Made by a program: the position numbers and the translations under genes
Part shown: positions 44,871 through 56,196 of the stretch, piece after piece
Position numbering within the stretch: position 1 is the stretch's first letter
How the letters are laid out: each line of letters opens with the position of its first letter
The notes under the pieces: generated by a model
Seen by the model: only the letters and a program-made list of their open reading frames with translations
What the model was told of the DNA's origin: nothing
Database searches by the model: none
Source of the DNA: Thuidium tamariscinum
Lineage: Eukaryota; Streptophyta; Bryopsida; Hypnales; Thuidiaceae
DNA length: 64,000 bases
Reading direction: 5' to 3'
Assembly (NCBI GenBank): GCA_947034885.2
Contig: OX344752.2
Coordinates: forward strand, 9,920,001-9,984,000

Positions 44871-47580
44871 CGAAACTCAAGCAAAAAGGTCGCAAGGAGT
44901 TGACTCGCGATACAGGAACAAGAAATTATAGACCAAGGAACAGCATCCAATGGCTCCGCACTTGCTCTTAAACCAAAATTTAAAAAATATAGTTGGCAAA
45001 TGTGCCAAAATATACCGCTAAATGAAGTTTCAGTCGCGAGAGACTTTCAACAATCGTCCAGAAGTCGCGAACGAGTTTGAATTCAGTACAGGCTGGAAAT
45101 GAACAGATAGACACGGCAAAAAGAAATCTCCGTCTCCCGAATTGTGAACGTGCAAAGCACGTTGCTGCAGGTCTGTTGTTATTCCACTCCAGACACGCCC
45201 CAATGATCTTCTCCGATCAATTGTGCCTACGAGAAATGGGGAAAACCCGTCTTAAGGTACTTCCACTGGTTCGAATTGGGACAACACAATCACACTAACA
45301 GCTATTGAGTCCTGCTTCTTCCTCCTCCGTACACTCAACAGCTATTTCTCAGCACATGCCCTCATTGCCCTGCCCCTTCTTTGAGCACTTCAACGCCTAC
45401 TCCGTGCAACGGCTCCTCAAGAACATCCCCTAGAGCAAAAACTCCCCACTCGCTTGCCACGAATCCGTGCTTCTCACCGGTACGCAACCTAAGCCTGCGC
45501 CGATGAGACGGTAGGAACCTTGCACGTTTTAGATACCTTCCTACGGTGCAAGAAGCTCCTACTGCTGGTCGACGATTGGCGGGTGTCAAGTGACGAAAGT
45601 GTCGAAACCCCGTGAATTGGTAGCCGATAAGTAAGAACCTTCTTCTTTGTCCTGCCTTCTCGTGGATTTGAGGGATTGTACGAGATCATCATCGATCAGT
45701 AACCTACTACTCCTTTCTCACTAAACTCGTCATCTTGCTACACTACTGCTAATGATGTTCAACCTTAAATTGTACCCCGACGACAAGTCAACCTGCTACA
45801 CAATTACCTCGGTCACAGACAATGAACCACAACAAGGACTTGATAATTACTCCCAGCTGAACGCTTTGTCTGATTCTAACCTACACTGACGGACGGAAAC
45901 AATGAGTTCAATTGAGCTGCCTGAGTGAGGGTATTGAGCTAGCCGCATGTGCAGCACTGTACAACGCGCAGAGAGCCAGTAAATTCTCGCTGGCTCACTC
46001 GAAGCAGTTGACCATTGCTGAGTTGCCAAAAAATGAAAAGGTCTACACCAGCTGTAGAAGGAACGAACGTCGCTGCTTACTCGTATTTACACCATCAAGT
46101 CCACGAATCACTTATTTTGATTTCGCATACCGATTGCTCAACGTACGGTACTCCAGTTTGTATGTTTTTAACTGAAGAGCAATAAACTTCCAAAAGACTT
46201 CCGCGATGGAATTTGGAAATCGTGATGCGGCCAAAATGAAACCCAGTAATCGATATTGAGCAAAACGTGCGAAGGGTAACTCAGACCTCGCCAAATGATT
46301 AATGCGACGGAGCTTCTTTACTTAGTGACACGGCGAAGTGTGGGACCGGTCAGCTCGCAGACCCGACAGATTTTTACGCTGAAAGAGGAAGGGGATGGAA
46401 AGTGCTCGCCACGCGGCATTAATTCCGGACCATTGATCACCAGAAACACGAATCGCTCACAGAATAACTTACTGGCGGATCGTTGCAATCGTCTGATGAG
46501 TCATACAATTTGTGCGGTATTCGAATCTCTTGCACAACTTTTGTCTTCGGAGGATCCGTTCCTTCCCTGTCAAGATTTGACCTCACACTTCCACCAACGG
46601 TCACAGCATACAAGCTCCGTCAAAGCATGTTTAAATTAAGCTTACTTCATCACCTTCCCTCTGACCGAAAGAACGGAATAAAACGAAGATTACAACTCAA
46701 GAACACACATTAGCTTACATCAGATCAAAATTCGTTAAGTTACTTCCAAACTGAAAAACACCACAAGTTTCACCACTCGCCCGCCTTCCCACCTCTCCGA
46801 AATAATCGCAACATGTCCGGCTACCCTGGTTTACGCACACCTGTACACGGCAGAGGGCCCGCCTGCCATGACCAAGAAGCTTCTAGACTCTGCACCAGGC
46901 CAGCGTTGCCACTAACCACATGTGGAGCCTCCGAGGCTCCGACACGGTCAAGACGGACGCCTAAGCAGAAAACGGCGTCATTAAGCTTAGTGAATCCTCG
47001 TTTCTAGGAACTGAAACCTTTTCGCAGCTTCAGTCGAAGTTCGTACACCATGGATCGTTCTAATTTAGCATACTGCATCCTCAAATTTCCTCCGGTTTCT
47101 GCGCAATCGAATCGGCTGCCAGAATAGCGAAGGCGTCAGAGATGGTGCCTTTTCGGTGGCGACGTCCGACGAAAGCCCGCGTGATGATGAGATATGGCAG
47201 AACTTCAGTTACGGTAGCAGGGAATGTGCTTTGCACTGTCGCGACAGCGCAACTTCCTTGACTTCAGTTCCACGGAATGGGACGACGGACGGGAAAGGGC
47301 AGAAGGAAGGGGACAGAGGAGGGGAGTCGCTGGCTGGTCGCCGCGAAGCCAATGATGAGCTGGAAGACAGTATATGTCGAGCTGGACGCTGGCTGACAAC
47401 AGGTGGCAGTCACGAGTGTTCCCCAATCAGCTAACTGACAATAGGCTGCAGTCAGGACGGAGCCTTCCTCGACCAGCAGGTCTGTCAGCTTCGTTCCACG
47501 AAATCCAACTCCCAGAACCGGCGACCTCCATCTGTCGGTCATTTGGAACGCCACTTTTGAGGTGAGGTTTATTATTGAAG
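44871..47580. other. GC-rich block of unknown content
   Basis: For 2.7 kb upstream of the GT47 start, GC content is far above the intergenic norm of this window and drops sharply at about 47580. Many overlapping frames of 60-115 codons occur on both strands, but none carries a recognisable domain and their compositions look random (Ser/Arg/Thr-rich). Part must be the GT47 promoter and leader; the rest could be a decayed gene or a long CpG-rich region. I see no terminal repeats. Confidence 0.4.
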
Positions 47581-47756
47581 AAGCTCCAGTGACCCTCCAA
47601 ATGAAATTCTAACTTTTGACTGTTTATAATTAAAACTTGAATTTTTTTAAGTTGGAAGTATATTTTATTTTTTGTTTATTTAATAATATACCGAAGTAAA
47701 TCAATTGTAATTGAGGTAGGAATGAATCATTTCAGTAAATATTGCATCCAAATTAA

Positions 47757-48152
47757 CTCCTAAAGGATCAAACTACTTTTTTGGTAACATAGCAATTTTG
47801 GGCAACTCGCTACAAATGGAGTTTTTCTTTTGTTTCTTTTAAATTTTTCACCAAACATGCATTTGAGGAGTAGTTTTTAGGCCCATATGTGATTTTCTTT
47901 GTTCGGTGGGCAGCTCAAGTAGGTCAAAAAACTTCATCAAAAATCACTTTTTTTTAAATAAAAATTTGAAACTAGTTCTCTAGATTTATAGACATGAGAA
48001 GCTTTGACTTATGCCATTTGGATTAATGAGATGAAAGTCATGAGGAGTTTTAGTTTATAGGTAGTTTGTAGGAAGTTAAAGAATGTCTAGTCTAAAATTA
48101 ACTTTGAAATCCTTTATTTAATTCAATTTTTAGTATTTTTGAAATATACATA

Positions 48153-48242
<90 letters not shown>

Positions 48243-48716
48243 GTGTAGATTGTTTATTACAACATTACAACTATTGGGATTGGCATTTTTCAATTCTATA
48301 AATAAATCGTTAACAATTTAGTATTTTGAATCATTTTCTACTTATTTCTTCTTATTATTTATTTTGTACATGTTGTACAATTCCAAATGATTTGAAAATT
48401 TTCAAGCATGTAGCCAAATTGAATTGAAGCATGAATCTAAAGAGTTACAATCATTTTGGACATTTTTCATACAAATGTGACCTTCTAAAGAACAATTGCC
48501 CAAATTTCCGCAGTGGTAAAAAGTGGATTTTTGCAACTTCAAACACTAGTGTCTTGCAATCTACATGGCGGAAATTTTTGAAATTTTTTCTTCATGTTTT
48601 CAAAAGAATTTAATAAGAGATACTATAGCTACATTTTTCCAAAAATTTGATAATTGTCCTAGAAATGACAGTTTTGGAGCGATTTTGGTGAAAACATAGT
48701 CAAAAACCTTTAGGGG
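47757..48716 (-). mobile_element. TTAA family 2 element (copy H)
   Basis: It lies between TTAA at 47753-47756 and 48717-48720, 960 bp long because of an internal (TA)n tract. The left end reads CTCCTAAAGGATCAAAC and, reversed, the right end reads CCCCTAAAGGTTTTTGAC, so the inverted repeat is about 10 bp. It is reversed relative to the copy at 13372. It has no coding frame. Confidence 0.85.
48146..48239. repeat. (TA)n microsatellite
   Basis: A nearly pure TA/AT run of about 90 bp inside a TTAA family 2 element. It would form a strong cruciform and is expected to be length-variable. Confidence 0.95.
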
Positions 48717-48835
48717 TTAAGTTAGAAGGTCCATAAACTATTTAGGTTCTAAATGTGTCTACTATGTAGGAAAGAATTTAATATATTCATTGAAATATTT
48801 GAAATTGCCATTGATAAAGCAGATAGGCCAACTTC

Positions 48836-49586
48836 TTTAAAGGATCTTCTTTCCAAGGGGGACAAAATGAATTTGGGGTAGGTTTGTATGACTTCAATTA
48901 TTAACATGATTTTTTGACTCTTTTTTCAGATATATAAAAATGTATTATCTCATTGGAAGTATAATTTTTACTTCAATTAGAGACTAGGAGCAAAAGTTAT
49001 GTCTTGATTAGTCTTTTTTTTAGTTTGTTGGCTAGAAAAACAAAACTACAAAAACTTGAAGAAATATATATATAGTCATGGATTCTATTTATTTCTACAT
49101 GAAAAAAATTCAATTCAATACATTTGGAATCTTAATGTGAAAGTTATGAAGCTTCTTGGTTTTCACTTGCTAAAACAATGTCATTGTTGGGATTATCTTC
49201 TTCTACCCAAATATTTTTTAAAGAATAAAAATCAAGTCTTTCTTAATGAATTTTTTTCTTTAGATTCTTAGTTCAAGTCTTCATCTTGAGTTTTCTTCAC
49301 TTCTAAGTTTGTTGTACAAAATTTTTGTATTAAGAAGATTTAGATTCTTATATTTTGTTTACACAAGGGAAAAAAAACCATTGTTTCTTTGATTCAAATG
49401 TAAACACCTTGCAATTTCTGCTATAAAGGTTTTTGAATTTCCTTAAAAGATTTCATACTAGCCTAGTGCAAAATTGTATGATTAGACACCTAAAAATAAT
49501 GTTTTTCAAATTGTTTATTTGTTTGCAATAGAAATGATTGTTTTAAATGTTTTTTGACAAAATTGAAGGCCATGGTCCTTTAGGGA
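48836..49586 (-). mobile_element. TTAA family 1 element, diverged (copy K)
   Basis: In reverse it begins TCCCTAAAGGACCATGGCC next to TTAA (49587-49590), then TTTTGTCAAAAAACATTTAA and TTCTATTGCAAAC, matching the family's left part. The other end keeps CCAAGGGGGACAAAATG and an AAAGGATC remnant near 48836. It is shorter than 923 bp and rich in changes; the middle is hard to align by eye. Confidence 0.6.
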
Positions 49587-49870
49587 TTAAAAAGAAAATT
49601 CAGTATCTCCTACCTAACTTATAGTAAGATTTGGAGTGATTTTTGTCAACACTCTAGATGTGAAAAAATTTCAACTCAAGGATTACACAAGTTGATAATA
49701 ATATTCATAAGCAATAGTCTCAATACTCTTAAAAAAAGATTGTAAGATAGATGTACCCATTCTTGTTTTGTCATCATGTACCAACAACATACATTCTAGA
49801 AAAAATGTGTGCACTTTTGCTCAAATAGGGTGTAGGAACAAGACTGCATTTATAGTATCCTAAGAAGAAT

Positions 49871-50250
49871 CAAGTTATGTTTTTGGCCACATAGAAATTT
49901 TGAAGAGCTCACTACAAATGGAGACTTTATTTATTTTTATTAAAATTTTCACACAACATAATGATGAAGAATATCATTGAGGCACAACAATTCTAATTAC
50001 TTTTGACTGCATGATTAAAAAATTATTGTATGATGTGTAGTTTTTTCCACCTAGAAAGTAGTCCAATGGTAAGTAAACAAAAATCATTTTTTTCATACTC
50101 AATGATTTGAATATGGTTTTCTAGATTTCTATACAATAGGAGAGTTTTGAATCATTCCTTTTTAATCCTTTAAATTTTCATCAACTATAAAATGGTTGAT
50201 TTGTTTTTAGAATAGTCATTTCTAAATTTAAGAATGTGAAAAGTGATTTA
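49871..50250 (-). mobile_element. TTAA family 2 fragment (copy L)
   Basis: The blocks GGCCACATAGAAATTTTGAA, GAGCTCACTACAAATGGAG, TGAGGCACAACAATTCTAAT and GATGTGTAGTTTTTTCCAC match the reversed right part of family 2. Its TTAA terminus is not preserved. It ends just before copy D of family 1. Confidence 0.55.
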
Positions 50251-50269
50251 TTTTTGGATTCTTTCTTAA

Positions 50270-51194
50270 CCCCTAAAGGACCAAGCCCTGTTTTCTGCCC
50301 CAAAACACTAAAAACTGCCAATTTTATAGCAAAGAGTAAAAATATATTTTAATTAATTTTTTTTCACATCTAACCGTAGGATCTTATACCTCACTAGTCT
50401 AAGATAGTGTGGAAAAAAATTCAGAATTTTTGACCACACAGATTGCAAGATACTTGCATTTAAAGTGGGAAAAACAAGTTTTTCAGCACATTGCGGGACT
50501 GGATTTTTCGACTTTGAACATTTTTAACTTAAAAATTTTGCACTAAAGAGTTTTGAGCTTTAATTATTTATAGTGACAAATTGAGTTGAGAATCTAGGAA
50601 AAAATAAATAAATTCAAAAAAACTTAATTTTCATTCTTAAAAAAAATGTTAAGTAGAAGTAGGTATGAGATAGAAGGAAAATCTAAAATATTAATATCTT
50701 TTAAATGGAATTAAAATGCACTAATCCTAACGGTGAGATTGTTCTAGCAAGTAAGATAAACCATGAAAAATTTATTTTTTTGAAAAATTGCAAAAATTGC
50801 ATCCAGAAATGAATCCTACAAGTTATTTTTTTCAAGAAAATGCTCTAATTGCCCGAAAAACAAGAATGTCCATAACTTTCTCATAACAAATCCAAATAAA
50901 ATGAATCAATGCTTCCTAGATAGGCAAAAATATAATCTATAAGAAAAAAAATTCAAAAAAAAAAATTCAAAATTTTTCTTTGCTGCCCGAACTGCCCGCC
51001 GTCCCCTGTTTTGAGCTTATTTGGGCATAACTTTTGTTCCCGGGCACCGATTGAAAAAAAAATTATATCCCCATGAAGATATTCAATTTTTCTATCTCCA
51101 AAAAAAGTTTCAAAAAATTAGGACAAAAATTCAGCCCGTAGGTACCTGCCCGAAATTGCATTTGTCCCCCGAAGGGACAATGGTCCTTTAGGGG
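50270..51194 (+). mobile_element. TTAA family 1 element (copy D)
   Basis: It is 925 bp between TTAA at 50266-50269 and 51195-51198. It starts CCCCTAAAGGACCAAGCCC and ends ATGGTCCTTTAGGGG. It aligns with copies B and C along its full length, including GCCCGAACTGCCCGCCG and GGGCACCGATTGAAAA. It is non-autonomous. Confidence 0.87.
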
Positions 51195-51652
51195 TTAAGA
51201 GAATAAAATTAACTATGAAGTGGTGTATTCATATGAAGAACAAGATTCACAATCAAATTTATAAAAAATTCCAAAGCATAGGTGGTTTAGAGGTAAAGAG
51301 TTAAAAAGTCATCAAATAGGGAATCCTAGCCAATGAGGTCAAGTTGTGTGTTTTTTAGCTCTCTATGGTTTGTATCTAGCAACAACTATTAGAATACATG
51401 TCTTGCATTTCAATTTGAGTTAGGGTTTTTTTTTTAAATTGCTATTATGCATATTTTTTAGTCTTCTTTCACTACACCATGTTGGATTTTGAATTTTGGC
51501 TTTAGATTTGTGGTAAATCTTTCATTTTTTTCATATTTTTTTTAAATTTAACAATGAAGCAATCACTATTGCAAGACCATTTTCTCAATCATTTTTGGTG
51601 TTAAAAATACAATACTTATTTCTATGCATAAGGAACTTAGTTACCTTGAGAA

Positions 51653-51895
51653 GAGGGTTGCTATTATGTGAACTTAGAAGTGTGAGCCTATGAGCCTAAA
51701 AGACTATACACCTATAGTATAAGTGTCTTTATTAAAAAAAAAATTCTATGATTATAGATTTTTTTGGTATTATAGACACCTATATTATGGGTGTTTATAT
51801 TAAAAACACCTTCAATGGTAGTTGTATATCTACTTATATGTATACTCAAGGCTTACATGCTTACATTTTCATGCTCACATATTAGCATTGTTAAC
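51653..51895. mobile_element. hAT-like MITE, short form
   Basis: This 243-bp element starts GAGGGTTGCTATTATGTGA and, reversed from the right, GGTTAACAATGCTAATATGTGAG. The flanks CTTGAGAA and CTTGAAAA could be an 8-bp target duplication with one change, which would fit hAT. The interior contains GTGAGCCTATGAGCCTA and TACACCTATA blocks shared with 59151 and 60117. Confidence 0.65.
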
Positions 51896-52336
51896 CTTGA
51901 AAACAACAAAGGGAAACATGATAATTAGGGTTTCGCAAAAACATTCAATGCTTAGGGTTCAATGATTCTATTCTTTAGATAGATAAAGATTCATCAAATC
52001 TATTCTTTAGATGAATTATTAGGCAAGACATTGAGTTCATTTCCATTGATATCTACAATATTATCTAACACCAAATGGAATCTATTCCAAGTGGATTCTC
52101 TTTATTTAGACCATTTATGATTTTTTTTTTAAAAACGAGAGCAATATGCAAAAATGCAAGAAACTACTACTCCAAAAACATAGAGCATTGATTTGATGCT
52201 TTAAAATCAAACAAGATAGGTAATAATTTAAAATCCAAAGTGACAATGTGATGGCATGTGTAATCATATATAATATGATTAGTAAAGACAAAAGAGACCA
52301 AAATTTGAAGCCTATTAATGCACCTATTGGCATAAA

Positions 52337-52366
52337 ACCCTAAATCCTAAACCCTAAACCCTTAAC
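52337..52366 (+). repeat. Short telomere-like CCCTAAA run
   Basis: AACCCTAAATCCTAAACCCT AAACCC is a short interstitial run of the plant telomere motif with one imperfect unit, directly left of a TTAA family 1 fragment. It is too short to suggest a chromosome end. Confidence 0.6.
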
Positions 52367-52700
52367 CTTTAGAAGACCAAGGCTATTTATTTATCAAAAA
52401 ACACTCAAAACTACCAATTATGTTGCTTTCATTCAATGAAAAAAAATCTAACCATAGGATTTTGTACTTGTTTTTTTGAGATCATGTAGTAAAATCTCAT
52501 AAAGTTTGATTATTAATATTGGAAGGTCTAAGCATACAAAGTTGAAAAAAAAAAGTTATTTTAAATTGTGGTCTATAATTTCAAATGACTTTAATTGTCA
52601 TTTGTGAAAAAAAATTGCACTATAGATTTGATTCAAAAAAAATTTGTATGAAAGAATTGAGTTGAGGATTTAGGAATAAAAACTAAATGCTTATTATTTC
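52366..52700 (+). mobile_element. TTAA family 1 fragment (copy E)
   Basis: After TTAA at 52362-52365 it begins CCTTTAGAAGACCAAGGC and follows the family's left third (AAAACTACCAATTATGTTGC, then AACCATAGGATTTTGTACTTG) to about 52700. The right part is absent, perhaps removed with the insertion of the hairpin element that follows. Confidence 0.6.
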
Positions 52701-52708
52701 AAAGACAG

Positions 52709-52858
52709 GATATTGAAATACGATGTATAGATGACTTGTCCACAATGACTGCACCAACAACAATGACTACAAAATGATTGTTTTGTAGTCATTGTTGTCA
52801 GTGTTGTCAGTGTAGTCATTGTGAACAAGTCATTTATACCCCATTTTCTAATACGGAT
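52709..52858. mobile_element. Hairpin MITE, about 150 bp
   Basis: The two arms pair from ATATTGAAATACGATGTATA on the left to its near-complement on the right, with a core of alternating CAATGACTAC and GTAGTCATTG motifs. The loop is only a few bases. A transcript would fold into one long stem, similar to a small-RNA precursor. Confidence 0.65.
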
Positions 52859-54206
52859 CATTCTCTATGTGACCCAATTAAATATTAGTGTTTTTATCAA
52901 ATGAAGGCACATGCCAATATGTTGAAATTGCATAATTCTATATCCAATATATTCTTGTGGAGTGCTAGAGATGCTAAGAAATTTCAAGAAGATACCATAA
53001 TTGCTCAATGTAACATAAGTCATCTTTGTAGATATTATAACTAGATTTTTGACCTTTAAAAAAAATAAAGGCTTAAAGTGTTATTGAAGACATATAAAAT
53101 TAATACCTTTTGGATTGTCTATTATAATTATATAGTAGCATAGTAGATGCCTTGGTAGGCATACCACCTTTAGAATTTGTCAAGGAGCTACAAAAGTACA
53201 ATGGATGTCAAGGTTGCTAACAGTGTTTTAAACCTACATCTACAACTTAATACTTCTTCCATTTGAAAATAGCATGCCTATACTCATTGGTGATTGTAGT
53301 GAAAATAGTTATCCTATTTTCAAACATAGGTCATAAAAAGGTTAAATCAAACATTTTATTTTACTGCATATTGAGACATTTAGTTAAAAAAAAAACTAAT
53401 TTCTCATTGAAATGATCAAATGGTAGAATTTCCATTCATAACTATTAACTTTTAAAGACACCTACTATTCTATATCCGCTACCTAAATCCTCCAGCAAGG
53501 ACGATGTTAGACATCCATCAATGAATACTCATGTAGATAGAATTATAAAATAAAACTTATTCAATGACTCCTCACACATGGTAATAGCCAAAGACATTGT
53601 AGACTTTGAATTTCAAAATGTCCAAGCACTAAAGTTGGACAAATTCAAGTTTAAAGTTAAAGATGGCTTGATAAGTGTATGCTCATAATCTTTGAGGTTT
53701 GGGGTTTTGGTTTAGGGCCCCAATGTAAACTATGCCAACCAAAAAACAGAGCCATTTTAGATTTTGTTTTAGAGCCACTATAGATTTTTTTGGATAAGTA
53801 ATTTTCACGGGTACAAAGAAAATCAAATTTAGCCATTAAACAAATAACAACAAACCAATTCATAAGCTAATTAAAAGACAACAATTTTAGTAGTACAATT
53901 GGCAAATCATAGTTACGAGTACATTTTGCACTCCTATTTATGCAACTCAATATCCGTTAAAAAAGAGCGTACTTTATTGCCTCAAAAGAAACATATCACT
54001 TCTCCTCAAATGGATCATACCAATGACACTAATATATGAACCTAAAAATGCAAGCCTACTTGCCTTGAGCATGGGCGTAAGTATGGACCCTACAACTTTG
54101 GAGGGTATTGATATATAAGTATTTATTGAGTATAACATAGATGTTCCACATGCTAGCTACCTTCATATGCAATCCCTTCAAAAGAAACCTTACTTTATTT
54201 TTCACT
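52859..54206. other. AT-rich intergenic DNA
   Basis: No gene, element end or tandem array is recognised. Confidence 0.5.
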
Positions 54207-55115
54207 CTTGCATGACTTTTAGCATTTTTCATTATTTTTTAATTTGGGATTCCTTCTTCAAAGATTGTCTAACATATGGTAGTCCTTGTATTCAAAGCAA
54301 TTGCCGTCCTTGTCAATTAGTAACTTATTACCCCTTCCTTTTCTCTTCTTCTTGTAGGAGAGAGGAGACTCTTTCTTTGGATTGTGAAAAACACCACCTT
54401 TGAGTCAAACTGTTTGAAATGAAGACTGATAATGAGGAAAAGAAGGCGCAATGATAGGTACCATATATATACAAGATATGTCTTTTTTTATAAAGATAAC
54501 TGTTCAATCCTACCATCAAAGGTGGGTCCAACAAGGTGGATTTACCTTAGGGGAATATACATGAATTTTTTTATTTTTTGCAAATAATTTTCTTAGCAAA
54601 TTCTAAATTTCATATTTGAAACCAAATGTTTTAGTTTTTCTAAGAGAGATCACGAGCATACCCTACACACAGCACAAAATAGGGGTCTTATTTCTTTTCA
54701 CTTTTACCTGGAGAACCCAAAATTTACCCTGCTAGGCCCACCTTTGATGGTAGAATTTAACGTCCATGCACGGAGTATACACTGGACTGTACACTGGCTT
54801 TTGAAGTACGCTATCCTTCTGGCATGACTTTTTGCACTTACTCCTGTTGTTTTTTGTTTTTTGTGCAGCGAATGCAACAGAATTTCATTGCCTCCTGTTT
54901 TGAATTTGACGGTCAGTCCTTGGCTGTGGTATGACGGTTGTCCTTGTATTCAACACGACTGCCCTCCTTGTCAATGCAAAAACACTGCATTTGAAATTTT
55001 GTTTCATTTGTGTCCGAAAAGCAAAACACTGCATTCAATGGAATTCTGTTTCATTTGTTTCCAAGAAATACAATAAAAGATTAGAAACACTCTGTTTTCA
55101 GTCAAACTGTTTGAA
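54207..55115 (+). repeat. Two diverged copies of a GC-moderate segment
   Basis: The segments about 54207-54420 and 54821-55115 share ordered blocks: GCATGACTTTT, GGTTGTCCTTGTATTCAA-like, GCC(G/C)TCCTTGTCAAT, and near the end GTCAAACTGTTTGAAAT. They look like an old direct duplication, perhaps of an exon or an unknown element. Translations are not recognised. A MITE lies between them. Confidence 0.5.
54510..54754. mobile_element. Small inverted-repeat element, about 245 bp
   Basis: The ends are CTACCATCAAAGGTGGGTCC on the left and, reversed, CTACCATCAAAGGTGGGCCT on the right, followed by AAGGTGGATTTACC-like and AGGGTAAATTTTGG inner blocks. It has no coding frame. The target duplication is not clear. 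Confidence 0.62.
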
Positions 55116-55165
55116 ATTTCTCCAGAACTGGCAAGCCGGGTGTGGAGGAGGCTCTTGAATGGAGC

Positions 55166-56196
55166 GGGTTCTAAAATGGTGCCCTATCTTAAATGTGCAG
55201 TACTTGTACATGTTGCATTTTCATAGTCTTCAGCAGTGTACTGACAGTGTACATTTTAGCTAGGGCACCATTTTAGAGCCCTATGCCCTTTCAACTTCAG
55301 AATTTGATAACTAATTCTAGAGAGCTCCAAAAAATATGAAACGACTTGGGTTAGATGCCTATTCAAGCTGTCTTTCAAGGAAAATTCTCTGAAAAATATT
55401 TCAAAATGTTTGACCTGCCCAAAATTCTGTTCCAGCCCTTAGATGGTCGGTTTATGGACCTCCTCCCTATCATGCGGATTTACATTGAATGTTGGTCTGG
55501 GTGCAAGAATAAAGCATAATTTACAAAAAAACTAGACCTGGATTGTTTAAAAATCATTCCTTCTGTCCCATGAAAAGCTTCCTAATCAGGCTGATGTACA
55601 GTCTTTGAAGGAAGAATGAAGAATTTGGGAAGCTTTTAAATCTTAAACGTCTCAATCCTTTTTTGAATTTTTGCACATTTTTGCTTATAGCTTTGTACAG
55701 TTATATCATTTTTCAGAATTTAATGAATTTGATCATTAAAGAAGATTGTCTTTTCTAGATTCAAGTATTACATTTGACAATTGAGAGGTTTACTGGATGA
55801 AATAGGGCCTTGAAGCCCTCTATTCATCGTCGAGAATATGAATGTCGACGTGCTTTAGGGTTAACTTACTGGGACAGAGAGAGTACTTACTGTAAGGTAG
55901 GAGGTCTATAATCTGACTATCTAAGGGTTGGAATTGAATTTTCAGGACGTGAAACATCTTAAAATATTTTTCAGTGAATTTTCCTTGAAGGACAAGTAAA
56001 ATAGGCATCTAACCCAAGTTGTTTCATTTTTTTTGGAGCTTTTTGGAATTAGTTATGAATTTTTGAAGTCAGTGTGGCACAAGGCTCCAAAACCGTCTAC
56101 CCCCTAAAATGTACATTGTTTGTATATTCCTTTAAAGATTAAAAAACATCGTGTACAAATAATGTACATTTGGGAGGGTGAGCGGTTTTGGAGCCT
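55166..56196. mobile_element. Compound foldback element with hairpin ends
   Basis: Inverted arms lie at about 55290-55530 and 55790-56075 (for example ACTTGGGTTAGATGCCTATT on the left and its reverse complement on the right, then CCCTTAGAT and GACCTCCT). Each arm ends in its own hairpin: 55166-55281 (GGGTTCTAAAATGGTGCCCT and its complement) and 56082-56196 (AGGCTCCAAAACCG and its complement). The structure is about 1.03 kb with a spacer of about 260 bp and no coding frame. The hairpins both contain TGTACAT motifs and are related to each other. Confidence 0.65.

Noticed and set aside
45077-47565. Many frames of 60-115 codons on both strands
   Set aside because: They conflict with each other and have no domain; GC-rich DNA has fewer chance stops.
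52337-52366. CCCTAAA run as a chromosome end
   Set aside because: Only a few imperfect units, with ordinary intergenic sequence on both sides.
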